64,000 bases of DNA from Lunatimonas salinarum (GTDB lineage Bacteria; Bacteroidota; Bacteroidia; Cytophagales; Cyclobacteriaceae), in contig NZ_JACVCV010000008.1 of NCBI RefSeq assembly GCF_017811155.1, positions 62,001 through 126,000 of the forward strand, read 5' to 3'. The notes under the pieces are model-generated. The model searched no databases and was not told the origin of the DNA. It worked only from the letters and a program-made list of their open reading frames with translations. Shown here in pieces: positions 32,823 through 41,561 of the stretch. Every line of letters starts with the position of its first letter. Within the stretch, counting starts at the first letter, position 1. A program made the translations under genes and the position numbers.

Positions 32823-33309
32823 TTACTCTTTGCAAAAATGAGCTTACAATAGTTCGGAGACAGCTCTGACTACCAAGTTACCGAAATCCTTCATTTATCC
32901 GGAAAAAATGAATGGAGGAAATCGAGCATGACGCAAGCGACACACACTGGGATGACTATCAACCATGCGAGATTCCATCTGACCATTAAGAATCAATTAT
33001 AGACAGATGAAACAAAGGTACATTTCCGCATAATCAAGGTATACTGTAGGCCATACCCGCTTGTGCATGGCTATTCCTTGGAATATCGCACGTTTTGAGA
33101 TAGAAACTTTACCGCTCATCACGCGCAAGGTAGAAAACAGTCATTTTCCATTCTTTTTTAGCTGAAAATGACTAAATAGTATGGCGAATCGGATCCTATG
33201 ACAAAGAATCGGTAGATTCCGCCTAACTACCCAACTGCGTAACCGCAGATTCGGTAAAACCGATTTACACCTATACCGCATAAATCTTTAATAAATACAC
33301 CCGACCTCT
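32823..33309. other. 487-bp divergent intergenic region
   Basis: No gene is supported. It holds a copy of an interspersed element (32921-33010) also found at 60988-61092. The right third (33180-33300) is AT-rich and contains a TAAATCTTTAAT stretch that could serve as a -7 region for the oxidoreductase gene, but it is not a clear consensus match. Confidence 0.6.
32921..33010 (+). repeat. Interspersed intergenic element, copy A
   Basis: ATCGAGCATGACGCAAGCGA and the following 40 bases closely match 60988-61040 (only single-base differences), and the end (AATCAATTATAGACAGATGAA) matches the ends of the copies at 61067-61095 and 63560-63582. Here no gene starts at the terminal ATG; only an 8-codon frame follows. 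A short repeat family is indicated, possibly a degenerate mobile or regulatory element. Confidence 0.75.
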
Positions 33310-34653
33310 ATGGAACCTTTAAATAGAAGAAAATTTATTCAGCATACCAGTCTAATGGCGGCCGGAAGCCTCCTGTCCCCTTTGGCCGGATACGGCTACC
33401 GACGGGAAAAACAACGGCTTGCGATGGTAGGCACTGGCGGAAGGGGCATTAGCATGTGGGGTACTTCCGTCGTGGAAGCCTACAGCGACATTGTCGAATT
33501 TGTCGGACTGTGTGACGTCAACCCGGGCAGGGTGGCCTACGCAAAAAATCAGATGAAAGTGGCATGCCCCGTATACACCGACTTTGATAAAATGCTCAAA
33601 GAGACCAAGCCCGACACGCTGATCGTTACCACCACCGACTCCACCCATCACGAATACATCATCAAAGGTCTGGAGGCTGGCCTGCGGGTGATCTCTGAAA
33701 AACCCATGACCACCGATGCGGAGAAGTGCGAGGCGATATTTGAAGCCGAAAAACGGACCGGAAATAAAGTAATTGTCACTTTCAATATGCGGTATACGCC
33801 CTATGTAGAGGAGATCTGGGATTTACTACGCAGCGGAGAAATTGGAGACATCAAATCCGTGGACCTAAACTGGTACCTCGATACCAGCCACGGCGCCAGT
33901 TACTTCCGGCGATGGCACGGCGAGAGGCAGTTTGGCGGTACCCTCTTGGTGCATAAAGCCACGCATCATTTCGATACGCTGAATTACTGGATGGACTCGG
34001 AGCCTGAAGAAGTATTCGCCTACGGCTCCTTGGACTTTTACGGCCAAAAAAACAGCCCCATCCATCATACCCATTGCCGTACCTGCCCCCACAAGACCTC
34101 CTGCAACTTCTATTGGGACATTACCAAAGACCGTGGAGCGATGAGCCTGTACGTAGATCATGAAAAGCACGATGGTTACCTGCGGGATGGATGCGTTTTC
34201 CGAAAGGAAATTGATATTTATGACACCATGGCCGTTCAGTACCGGTATGCCAATGGGGTACCCGTAAACTACTCGCTGACGGCCTTTTCGCCTTACGAAG
34301 GCTTTAGGGTAGCCATCAACGGTACCAAGGGCAGATTGGATGCGTGGATACAGTCATCCATGCCTACGGGAGTACCTCCGTACCAGGAAATTGTAATTAC
34401 CAGTCTTTTCGGCAACGTGAAAACCATTCAGGTCATTCCCAGAGCTGGCGGTCATGGGGGTTCGGACCCGCGGCTAAAGGATAAGATCTTCCGGTTCCCG
34501 GATAGCCCGGATCGGTACAAGCAGTCTGCCGGTTCCCGGGACGGGGCCATGTCAGCATTGATCGGCATCGCGGCGCGGCAAAGCATCGAAACCGGAAAAA
34601 TCGTGAAAATCGCCGATCTAACCTCCCTCAAACCGCTGGCCAAAAAGGCATAG
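33310..34653 (+). CDS. Tat-exported Gfo/Idh/MocA-family oxidoreductase
   Basis: 447 residues. The N-terminus NRRKFIQHTSLMAAGSLLSPLAG (about 5-27) is a Tat signal. The Rossmann NAD-binding motif is MVGTGGRGISMW (about 39-51), with CDVNPGR further on and the family lysine in SEKPMTTD (about 132-138). The C-terminal domain includes FGGTLLVHKATHHFDTLNYW (histidine-rich active-site segment). A CRTCPHKTSC cluster with three closely spaced Cys lies near residue 258. Periplasmic members of this family process sugars with tightly bound NAD(P). Only the intergenic repeat region lies upstream, so it seems monocistronic. The substrate is unknown. Confidence 0.88.
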   Translation: MEPLNRRKFIQHTSLMAAGSLLSPLAGYGYRREKQRLAMVGTGGRGISMWGTSVVEAYSDIVEFVGLCDVNPGRVAYAKNQMKVACPVYTDFDKMLKETKPDTLIVTTTDSTHHEYIIKGLEAGLRVISEKPMTTDAEKCEAIFEAEKRTGNKVIVTFNMRYTPYVEEIWDLLRSGEIGDIKSVDLNWYLDTSHGASYFRRWHGERQFGGTLLVHKATHHFDTLNYWMDSEPEEVFAYGSLDFYGQKNSPIHHTHCRTCPHKTSCNFYWDITKDRGAMSLYVDHEKHDGYLRDGCVFRKEIDIYDTMAVQYRYANGVPVNYSLTAFSPYEGFRVAINGTKGRLDAWIQSSMPTGVPPYQEIVITSLFGNVKTIQVIPRAGGHGGSDPRLKDKIFRFPDSPDRYKQSAGSRDGAMSALIGIAARQSIETGKIVKIADLTSLKPLAKKA

Positions 34654-34677
34654 CCACTCCGATTCGCGGAGGTGGAT

Positions 34678-35394
34678 TTAGGAAACAGATAGTAAAAAGA
34701 CGGTGGGAATTTTGTGCAAGGCAGGCAGTCCTTTACTCCTCCATGCGCTGACCGGCAAAGTGCGGATTTCCTCATCCGCTGCGGTGAGGTTTTTGCCTAT
34801 GCACAGCTGGGTAGTGGGCTGCAAATGCTGAAGCAGATCCTCTGCAAGCTGTTGATTGCGAAAGGGAGTTTCCATAAAGATCTGTGTGCTTTGATCCCTT
34901 CGCGATGCGGCTTCCAGGTGACGGATCGCCGCTGCCCTATCCTTTTTTTCTATAGGAAGGTATCCGTGAAACGCAAATGCTTGGCCACTAAATCCCGAAC
35001 CCATCAGTGCCAGAAAAATGGAAGAAGGTCCCGGGATGGGTACTACTTGGATCCCTTTTCGGTGAGCATAGGCCACGGCCAAGGCTCCGGGATCCGCTAT
35101 TCCCGGACAGCCCGCCTCCGATAGTATACCCATATCCTGCCCCTCGAAAATCGGCCTCATTAGTTCAGCCATCTGGGCTTCGGAGGTGTTTTTGTCCAAC
35201 AACGCCATATGGAGGGTTCCAATATCCACACCGAGCTGCAGGCTACTGATGTATCGCCTCACGGTACGGAAATTCTCCACCAAATAATACTGAGTATGCG
35301 AGATTACTTCCTTAACCTGAGGCGCTATCACCTTGGACGCCGTGCCTTCAGCCAGCACGTTGGGGATAAGGTAGAGTTTTCCGTTAGAATGCAT
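34678..35394 (-). CDS. rsmI: SAM-dependent methyltransferase of the RsmI / tetrapyrrole methylase family
   Basis: 238 residues from ATG 35394 (MHSNGKLYLIPNVL); the longer frame to 35433 runs into the divergent DUF2905 gene. Family features are KLYLIPNVLAEG at the N-terminus, MGILSEAGCPGIADPG (about 89-104, the conserved SEAGCPGIADPG loop), VVPIPGPSSIFLALMGSGFSGQAFAFHGYLP, and MFRNQQLAE-type METPFRNQQLAEDLL. RsmI methylates the 2'-OH of C1402 of 16S rRNA; this short form is the Bacteroidota variant often annotated only as an SAM methyltransferase, so the exact target is inferred. It is divergent from the next gene with only 11 bases between starts. Confidence 0.8.
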   Translation of the reverse strand: MHSNGKLYLIPNVLAEGTASKVIAPQVKEVISHTQYYLVENFRTVRRYISSLQLGVDIGTLHMALLDKNTSEAQMAELMRPIFEGQDMGILSEAGCPGIADPGALAVAYAHRKGIQVVPIPGPSSIFLALMGSGFSGQAFAFHGYLPIEKKDRAAAIRHLEAASRRDQSTQIFMETPFRNQQLAEDLLQHLQPTTQLCIGKNLTAADEEIRTLPVSAWRSKGLPALHKIPTVFLLSVS

Positions 35395-35405
35395 TATTTT
35401 TGGGT

Positions 35406-35639
35406 ATGGAACATGGAACCGGACAAGTGGCAAAGATACTGATATTTGCCGGACTAGTTTTGGTCGCAGCGGGGTTTGTACTTTGGATGCTTCCCAAGTG
35501 GGGAGGGTTCAAGTCCCTTCCGGGCGATATCGTGATCAAAAAGGAAAACTTTACGTTCTATTTTCCGCTGGGTACGTCCATACTGGTCAGCGTGCTGCTA
35601 ACCCTGCTGATGTACCTGTGGAGAAAGTTTGGCGGATAA
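35406..35639 (+). CDS. DUF2905 small membrane protein
   Basis: 77 residues with two transmembrane helices (about 8-28 and 52-70) joined by the segment PKWGGFKSLPGDIVIKKENFTFYFPLGTS, which is the DUF2905 signature (PGDI plus FYFP). Function is unknown. The start is taken as ATG 35406, since the in-frame TTG at 35400 lies even closer to the divergent gene. It begins 11 bases from the start of the methyltransferase gene on the opposite strand, so promoters must overlap coding sequence. Confidence 0.8.
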   Translation: MEHGTGQVAKILIFAGLVLVAAGFVLWMLPKWGGFKSLPGDIVIKKENFTFYFPLGTSILVSVLLTLLMYLWRKFGG

Positions 35640-35726
35640 GCACATTTGTCAGCGCTTAAAAACCGCCTTTGGTTTGGCTAGCTCTTCATTAGGTATTTTA
35701 AGGAATGTATCGCAATAGTCACATTT

Positions 35727-36485
35727 CTACCCCAAAAACGCTTTCAATGTCTCGATAACCGCCTCGGGCTGCTCGGCATGCAACCAATGACCCGCCTTTT
35801 TGATATAGATCAGGTGATGTTCGGGAAAAAACCGCTCCATGTCCACCCGGTCCTTATCTTGGATGTAGTTGGAGTTTTCTCCTCCCATAAACAGCGTGGG
35901 GCCATCATAGCTTCCTTCTCCTTTCAGGGCCTCGCCGACATTCTCGATATTTTCGGTGATCACCGGAAGGTTGATTTTCCAGGCAAATTTTCCATCCGTC
36001 CGGGTAAGACTTTTGAGCAAAAACTGCCTTATGCCCAGCTCCGGGATGTATTTGGCCAGTTGCTCGTCGGCCTCCTTTCGGGAAGTGATCTTTTTAAAAT
36101 CCAGGCTATTCAACCCTTCTAGTATAGTGGCATGATGCACCGGATAATAGCGCGGCGCGATGTCTGCCACTACGAGTTTTTCTACCCGATCCGGATACCT
36201 CAGCGCAAAATTCATCGCCGTCTTGCCCCCCATGGAATGCCCCATCAGGTACACGGTATCCAGACCCTCCGCATCCAGCAGTTCCTTCAGATCATCCGCC
36301 ATTACGGCATAATTCCATTCGTCTGAATGCGGTGAGTCGCCGTGATTACGCTGATCTACGAGGTAAAGGGTATAGTGTCGGGATAGGTCTTTGGCAATGC
36401 CCATCCAGTTGTCAGCCGATCCAAACAGCCCGTGCAAAATTACCAGAGGTTTGCCCTCACCCGCTTTTCGAAAATTTAATTGCAT
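35727..36485 (-). CDS. Alpha/beta hydrolase (YbfF-like esterase)
   Basis: 252 residues. The oxyanion segment ILHGLFGSADNW is at about 16-27, the nucleophile elbow GHSMGG at about 81-86, and the late His in AGHWLHAEQP near 236. The acid is probably in the VADIAPR or FMGGENSNYI region. This is the pattern of the YbfF/acyl-CoA-type esterase group, cytoplasmic and of broad substrate range. It is encoded 42 bases downstream of pdxJ on the same strand. This pdxJ-hydrolase order recurs in Cytophagales, and the two probably share a transcript; the metabolic link is unknown. Confidence 0.85.
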   Translation of the reverse strand: MQLNFRKAGEGKPLVILHGLFGSADNWMGIAKDLSRHYTLYLVDQRNHGDSPHSDEWNYAVMADDLKELLDAEGLDTVYLMGHSMGGKTAMNFALRYPDRVEKLVVADIAPRYYPVHHATILEGLNSLDFKKITSRKEADEQLAKYIPELGIRQFLLKSLTRTDGKFAWKINLPVITENIENVGEALKGEGSYDGPTLFMGGENSNYIQDKDRVDMERFFPEHHLIYIKKAGHWLHAEQPEAVIETLKAFLG

Positions 36486-36527
36486 ACTATCTCCTTTTTT
36501 GCATCTACCATCAAAAATCTGCCAGCT

Positions 36528-37244
36528 CTATAGCTCTAGTTGCCTGCGGTACATCTGAATGGTATTCTCTAGGCCATAGTACAGTGCATCACAGATCAGC
36601 GCATGGCCTATGGACACTTCGTCCAGCCAGGGGATCTGCTGTTTTAGAAAGGCCAGGTTATGCAGATCCAAATCGTGACCTGCATTTAACCCCAGGCCTA
36701 GTTCACGGGCCAACTGGGCCACTTCCACATAGGGTCTTACGGCGGCATCCCGATCTTGGTGGTAGTGGCTCGCATAGGGTTCGGTGTACAGCTCTACCCT
36801 TTCGGTACCGGTATTCTTGGCCGGTTCAAAGTATTTGTTCTCGGGGTTGATGAAGATGGAAGTACGCACGCCGTATTCATGCAATTCGGCGATGATGTCA
36901 TTCAATAACGATTGGTGGGTGATCGTATCCCAGCCGGTGTTGGAGGTAATGGCATCGGGCGGATCCGGCACCAAGGTAGCCTGTGCAGGCTTGGTCAGCC
37001 GTACCAACTCCATGTAGCGCTTATCCGGGTACCCCTCGATATTGAATTCGGTGGTGACTACCTGATGGAGAGCGATCACATCGTCGTAACGGATATGCCG
37101 TTCGTCCGGGCGTGGGTGAACCGTGATTCCCTGCGCTCCAAAACGCTCCGCATCCAAGGCCACTTTCACCACGTCCGGATTATTGGCTCCTCGGGCGTTT
37201 CGTAAGGTGGCGATTTTGTTAATATTCACACTTAATTTCGTCAT
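36528..37244 (-). CDS. pdxJ: Pyridoxine 5'-phosphate synthase PdxJ
   Basis: 238 residues, full length. Typical motifs: [16 protein letters not shown] at the N-terminus, [45 protein letters not shown], and LGLNAGHDL toward the C-terminus. PdxJ condenses 3-amino-1-deoxyacetone phosphate with deoxyxylulose 5-phosphate to make pyridoxine 5'-phosphate in the DXP-dependent vitamin B6 route, in the cytoplasm. The frame is intact. It is first in a two-gene minus-strand unit with the hydrolase and divergent from yqeY. Confidence 0.95.
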   Translation of the reverse strand: MTKLSVNINKIATLRNARGANNPDVVKVALDAERFGAQGITVHPRPDERHIRYDDVIALHQVVTTEFNIEGYPDKRYMELVRLTKPAQATLVPDPPDAITSNTGWDTITHQSLLNDIIAELHEYGVRTSIFINPENKYFEPAKNTGTERVELYTEPYASHYHQDRDAAVRPYVEVAQLARELGLGLNAGHDLDLHNLAFLKQQIPWLDEVSIGHALICDALYYGLENTIQMYRRQLEL

Positions 37245-37400
37245 GTGTCTAATTAAACGTTATTTTTGTGCTAAAGCTGCCTCAAAGATAAACCACATCC
37301 AGCGAAATTTCGTTTTGTTCGTTTGTAAATCATTGGGGTATTTTGAATTTGTTTTTAGACATACATTGGCAACGACCAAATAAACCTAAACATCTGGACC

Positions 37401-37853
37401 ATGAGCCTTAAACTGAGAATCGAAGGGGAAATTAAGAAAGCCATGCTCGCCAAGGATCGGGACCGACTTCGGGCACTGCGCGCTATCAAATCGCTGATTC
37501 TCCTTGAAGAAACCAAAGAAGGGGGAGATAAAGGAATCAGTGAAGAGGATGAACTCAAGATCCTGACCAAAGCGGCGAAACAGCGCAAGGACTCTTCGGA
37601 TATTTTCCTTCAACAAAAGCGTCAAGATCTGGCGGATTTAGAACTGGGCGAGCTGCAAGTCATCAATGAGTTTCTCCCTAAGCAGCTCAGTGACGAGGAG
37701 TTGGAAGCCGAGCTCAAGGCAATTATCGCAGAAGTAGGAGCAGAAGGTCCTAAGGACATGGGAAAAGTAATGGGTGCCGCCACCAAAAAGCTGGCCGGAA
37801 AAGCCGATGGAAAGGCCATATCACAAACGGTAAAGTCACTACTCAACCCTTAG
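37401..37853 (+). CDS. yqeY: GatB/YqeY domain protein
   Basis: 150 residues, full length for YqeY. Landmarks are KKAMLAKDRDRLRALRAIKSLI, EDELKILTKAAKQRKDSSDIF, DLADLELGELQVINEFLPKQLS, and KDMGKVMGAATKKLAGKADGK. The domain resembles the tail of the GatB subunit of tRNA amidotransferase and is thought to bind tRNA; as a stand-alone protein its role is unclear. It is the first gene of a plus-strand run; cvpA starts 3 bases after its stop. Confidence 0.9.
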   Translation: MSLKLRIEGEIKKAMLAKDRDRLRALRAIKSLILLEETKEGGDKGISEEDELKILTKAAKQRKDSSDIFLQQKRQDLADLELGELQVINEFLPKQLSDEELEAELKAIIAEVGAEGPKDMGKVMGAATKKLAGKADGKAISQTVKSLLNP

Positions 37854-37856
37854 GAA

Positions 37857-38402
37857 TTGGCAACAGTTGATATCATCTTGCTCATCATGCTGGGGGTAGG
37901 GGCCTACAGCGGGTACAAGAAGGGACTTTTTATCGGTATCCTGTCCATCATCGCCTTCTTTTTCGGACTGCTTGTCGCATTCCGCCTTATGCATTTCGGA
38001 GCAGCCATCTTAGCCGAGCGGGTGGAAAGCCTCACCTTCATGCTACCGTTTATCTCTTTTCTGATCATCTTCTTCGTAGTGACGGCGGTGATCCGGATCT
38101 TGGCCTATTTGGTGAAGCAGGCGCTGAATTTAACGATATTAGGATCCTTCGACAGCTTTGCAGGGATGATCTTGGGCGTATTTAAATGGGCAATGATGAT
38201 CAGCCTGCTCTTATGGGTAGCCCATGCCTTTGATTTTAAAATCCCCGAGAGATTCATGGAGGGCACCGTTATCTACCCAACGGTAACGCCCATTGCGCCT
38301 ACTGTTGTCAGCCTGCTAGACGAATACACGCCTATCATCGAAACCACCATGGCGGCCGTGAAAGACCTGGTAAATTCCGGAGCAAGTGATTCTGTTAATT
38401 GA
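37857..38402 (+). CDS. cvpA: CvpA family membrane protein
   Basis: 181 residues with four transmembrane helices (about 3-18, 22-50, 63-88, 100-125). The N-terminal glycine-rich motif VDIILLIMLGVGAYSGYKKGLFIG is diagnostic of CvpA (colicin V production) proteins. The start is a TTG at 37857 directly after the yqeY stop; the next in-frame ATG (37887) would delete part of the first helix. Its exact function is unresolved in the family (envelope homeostasis, stress). Its 3' end overlaps pabA by 17 bases. Confidence 0.88.
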   Translation: MATVDIILLIMLGVGAYSGYKKGLFIGILSIIAFFFGLLVAFRLMHFGAAILAERVESLTFMLPFISFLIIFFVVTAVIRILAYLVKQALNLTILGSFDSFAGMILGVFKWAMMISLLLWVAHAFDFKIPERFMEGTVIYPTVTPIAPTVVSLLDEYTPIIETTMAAVKDLVNSGASDSVN

Positions 38403-38973
38403 CAATTTCGATTCCTTTTCGCACATGCTTGCGGACTACTTTCTCCGCACGGGGGCGCCTCTTTCCATCGTACGAAACGATGTCAGCTTAGATCAACTAC
38501 TCCATATAGACTACACTGCCTTGGTCATCTCGCCGGGCCCGGGATCACCGGATAAAGCCGGCAACCTGATGGCTATTTTGGCCTATTACCACGACAAGAT
38601 CCCCGTTCTTGGAGTTTGCTTGGGGCATCAGGCTATCGGACAATTTTTCGGCGCCGGCCTGGTGCGAAGCGTAAAACCCATGCATGGCAAGGTAAGTACC
38701 GTGTTTCGTAAACAGCCGCACCCCGCCTTTGACGGGCTCCCAGATGCCTTTAAAGTGACCCGCTATCATTCCTTGGAACTCAAAAACCTTCCCGAGGAGT
38801 TGCAGGTACTTTACACAACCGAACAAGGAGAGATCATGGTTCTAGCCCACCGTACGCTTCCGATCCTGGGCATTCAATTCCACCCGGAGGCATACCTAAC
38901 CGAATACGGAGAGCAAATCATCCGTTCTTGGATTTTTATGCACGAATTGAATAAAAGCGATATACCAACCTAA
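38386..38973 (+). CDS. pabA: Glutamine amidotransferase component of anthranilate / 4-amino-4-deoxychorismate synthase
   Basis: 195 residues from a GTG at 38386 within the cvpA gene (17-base overlap). Class I amidotransferase motifs are complete: LLIDNFDSFSHM, VISPGPGSP, the nucleophile in LGVCLGHQAIG (Cys near 77), and the His-Glu pair in QFHPEAY near 168. It supplies ammonia for aminodeoxychorismate (folate) or anthranilate (Trp) formation; no trpE or pabB partner is in the window, so pabA versus trpG cannot be decided and it may serve both. Confidence 0.88.
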   Translation: MILLIDNFDSFSHMLADYFLRTGAPLSIVRNDVSLDQLLHIDYTALVISPGPGSPDKAGNLMAILAYYHDKIPVLGVCLGHQAIGQFFGAGLVRSVKPMHGKVSTVFRKQPHPAFDGLPDAFKVTRYHSLELKNLPEELQVLYTTEQGEIMVLAHRTLPILGIQFHPEAYLTEYGEQIIRSWIFMHELNKSDIPT

Positions 38974-39080
38974 CTAATAGGTAGTTAACAAATTTTCCTC
39001 CGCCATTTTTCCTCTCATTGAACATTCATCCGGATAAGGGCGTTTTATTTTTAATTTCAAATTAATATCTTTATCGGTAT

Positions 39081-39746
39081 ATGCAGGCCTACGAATTTAT
39101 CAACAACCTCATTCCACCCCTTAAACTTACCGATAGGGTAGGCAAAGCATTGGCTTGGATGGAGGAAATCAGAACCGATGTGTTGCCTGTTGTGCACGAA
39201 GGACACTTCATGGGCCTAGTCACAGATGAGATGATTTATGAGATCAACGATCCCAACCTGACCATACAGGAAATGGACCTGATCTCCACGGGTGGTTTCG
39301 TTCAGATGGACCGCCACATCTACGAAGTGCTCCGGGTTTCTTCCGAGCATCATGCCAACATGATAGCTGTACTGGATAAAGACCAAGTCTACCAAGGGGT
39401 AGTCACCGTGGAGGATGCGATCACCGCATTCACGGATTCTATTTCAATCCAATCTCAGGGTGGTGTGCTGATCCTCTCCATGTTCATGACGGATTACAGC
39501 CTATACGACATTGCGCGGATCGTGGAATCCGAAAACGCCAAGATTCTCAGCAGCTTCATCTCGAGTGACCCGCTGGATGACAGCAAGATCAAGGTAACCC
39601 TAAAGCTGGATCAAACCGAACTGCGCCATATCAAAGCCACCATGGAACGCTTTGGGTACAAGGTCATCGATCATTACCAGGAAGAAATAGGGCTGAGCTC
39701 GGAACAAGATCGGCTTGGAAACCTTTTGCGCTTTTTAGATATTTAA
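39081..39746 (+). CDS. CBS domain-containing protein
   Basis: 221 residues. Two CBS motifs cover about residues 1-120 (VGKALAWMEEIRTDVLPVVHEGHFMGLVTDE, HANMIAVLDKDQVYQGVVTVEDAITAF). The C-terminal part (about 135-205) resembles an ACT-like fold (GGVLILSMFMTDYSLYDIARIVESENAKILS). This arrangement senses adenosine nucleotides in other proteins. It is followed 7 bases later by nadK, a pairing that recurs in Cytophagales, which suggests nucleotide-dependent control linked to NADP supply (inference). Confidence 0.85.
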   Translation: MQAYEFINNLIPPLKLTDRVGKALAWMEEIRTDVLPVVHEGHFMGLVTDEMIYEINDPNLTIQEMDLISTGGFVQMDRHIYEVLRVSSEHHANMIAVLDKDQVYQGVVTVEDAITAFTDSISIQSQGGVLILSMFMTDYSLYDIARIVESENAKILSSFISSDPLDDSKIKVTLKLDQTELRHIKATMERFGYKVIDHYQEEIGLSSEQDRLGNLLRFLDI

Positions 39747-39753
39747 GAACTGG

Positions 39754-40629
39754 ATGAAAGCCACACTCCACGGAATTAACTTTGAGCCCGAATTTAAACC
39801 ATATATCCAAAAACTGCTTCTGGAACTGGACGCCGCGGGATTTGAGGTGTTCGTTACGTCTGCATTTTTTCGAAGCCTTCAAAAGTTAAGGTTACAGTCA
39901 ACCTCCATTTCCCTACTTTCCGAAATAAACCGAATAGCCGAGATGGATGTGGTAATCTCGGTAGGCGGAGATGGAACCCTATTGGATGCCGTTTGCCTCG
40001 TAGGCCCTCACGAGATTCCAATTATGGGCATCAACACAGGCCGACTGGGGTTTTTAGCAACCATTGCAAAAGATGATATTGCGGGCGCCATTCAAACTCT
40101 GGCTAATAATGCGTACTCCCTAGAGGATAGAACCCTGGTGCACTTGGATTCCAAGCCGGAACTCTTTGAGGGCTTGCCTTTTGGATTAAACGAATTTACC
40201 ATTCACAAGCGGGATACCTCCTCCATGATTACGGTTCATACCTACATAGACGGAGAATATGTCAACAGTTATTGGGCCGATGGACTGATCATCTCTACTC
40301 CTACCGGGTCTACAGGCTACTCCTTGAGCTGCGGCGGTCCTTTGATATCACCTACAGCCAAAAACTTCGTGATCACCCCCGTAAGCCCCCACAACCTAAA
40401 CGTCCGCCCCATGGTGGTATCAGACGACAGCGAAATCTCGTTTAAAATTGAAGGAAGAAGCGAAAAGTTTTTAGTATCTTTAGATTCTAGGTCCACACCC
40501 ATTGACGCCTCTGTAGAGTTGAAGATCAAAAAAGAACGGTTTGTTGCTAAACTGGTAAAATGCCATCGGTACAGTTTCTTCGATACCCTGCGCCAAAAGC
40601 TGAATTGGGGCTTTGATATGCGAAATTAG
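39754..40629 (+). CDS. nadK: NAD kinase
   Basis: 291 residues, full length. The catalytic GGDGT motif occurs as VISVGGDGTLLDAV (about 66-79), followed by GINTGRLGFLA (about 94-104), the LNEFTIHKRD substrate segment, and DGLIISTPTGSTGYSLSCGGP (about 176-196). The enzyme phosphorylates NAD to NADP using ATP or polyphosphate. It is encoded directly behind the CBS protein and 74 bases ahead of the DUF6089 gene. No anomaly is seen. Confidence 0.95.
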   Translation: MKATLHGINFEPEFKPYIQKLLLELDAAGFEVFVTSAFFRSLQKLRLQSTSISLLSEINRIAEMDVVISVGGDGTLLDAVCLVGPHEIPIMGINTGRLGFLATIAKDDIAGAIQTLANNAYSLEDRTLVHLDSKPELFEGLPFGLNEFTIHKRDTSSMITVHTYIDGEYVNSYWADGLIISTPTGSTGYSLSCGGPLISPTAKNFVITPVSPHNLNVRPMVVSDDSEISFKIEGRSEKFLVSLDSRSTPIDASVELKIKKERFVAKLVKCHRYSFFDTLRQKLNWGFDMRN

Positions 40630-40703
40630 TTTTAACAAAAATTAACCCAGCAAATACCCTGATTGGTTTTTTATTCGTTGGGTAGTTTATAAATTGCATA
40701 GAC

Positions 40704-41465
40704 TTGAATAGAAAAACGTTCCCTGTTGCGCTGCGCCTAGTGGCTTGGTTCTCAACTTTCTTCATAGGGTTGACTACCGCTGAAGCCCAGCAGTATGAAG
40801 TGGGTTTTGGTTTGGGAGGTGCAACCTACAGTGGAGACATTATCCGCAGGGTAGACCCCGGTCAGATAGGAATTCAAGGTACGTTGTTTGGCAGACGAAA
40901 TTTTGACAATGCTTGGAGCTTACGCGCCGGAGTGCACGTGGCCCGATTGAATGCAGCCGACAGTGTGCGGCCGATTGACCCGTTGGCGTTCAACCGAAAC
41001 GCCCATTTCAACGGAACCCTAGTAGAGGTTTCTGCTGTGATGGAGTTCCATTTTTTGGACTATATGGCCCACAATTCAATTAACCGGTTTTCTCCTTACG
41101 GTTTTTTCGGACTCGGATATAGCATCTTCAGCGGCAACGGGCAGGCCCATGACGAAGATCTTACCGCAGGGAGCTACACTACCTCCACCCCCGTGATACC
41201 CTTTGGACTGGGTCTTAAATACAAATTAACGGATCGTCTTATCTTAGGAGTAGAGGCCGGCATGCGGGCCAGCTTTAATGACCAAATCGACAAAATCGCC
41301 AACGAAGAGCGGTACCTACCGAGGTTCCAAGCGGGTCCTCCTCCGACCAATCAGGTCGTCAATCCCTATGCGCTAAATTTTGGCAATCCAAACGACCGCG
41401 ATTGGTATTATTTTCTCGGTCTCACCCTCAGTTATTCCTTTCATCAAGTTAAATGCTTTAACTAG
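40704..41465 (+). CDS. DUF6089 family outer-membrane-type protein
   Basis: 253 residues. The start is taken as TTG 40704 since no ATG lies upstream in frame before a stop. The signal segment LVAWFSTFFIGLTTAEAQQ (about 13-30) indicates export. The remainder is beta-strand rich with repeated alternating patterns (YEVGFGLGGATYSGDI, SPYGFFGLGYSIFSGNG, FGLGLKYKLTDRLILGVEAGMR) and ends in an aromatic-rich strand, like a small outer membrane barrel. The DUF6089 gene almost always precedes uppS-bamA in Cytophagales, suggesting a role in outer membrane biogenesis. Its activity is unknown. Confidence 0.8.
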   Translation: MNRKTFPVALRLVAWFSTFFIGLTTAEAQQYEVGFGLGGATYSGDIIRRVDPGQIGIQGTLFGRRNFDNAWSLRAGVHVARLNAADSVRPIDPLAFNRNAHFNGTLVEVSAVMEFHFLDYMAHNSINRFSPYGFFGLGYSIFSGNGQAHDEDLTAGSYTTSTPVIPFGLGLKYKLTDRLILGVEAGMRASFNDQIDKIANEERYLPRFQAGPPPTNQVVNPYALNFGNPNDRDWYYFLGLTLSYSFHQVKCFN

Positions 41466-41561
41466 CTTTAACGATTTATAATTAGCCCTTAGGGTAGAAT
41501 TTTAAAAAAGAAATGTCATTTTTGTACCTTCAAAAATAGAAGTTTTGGAGAAGTGCAAAGC

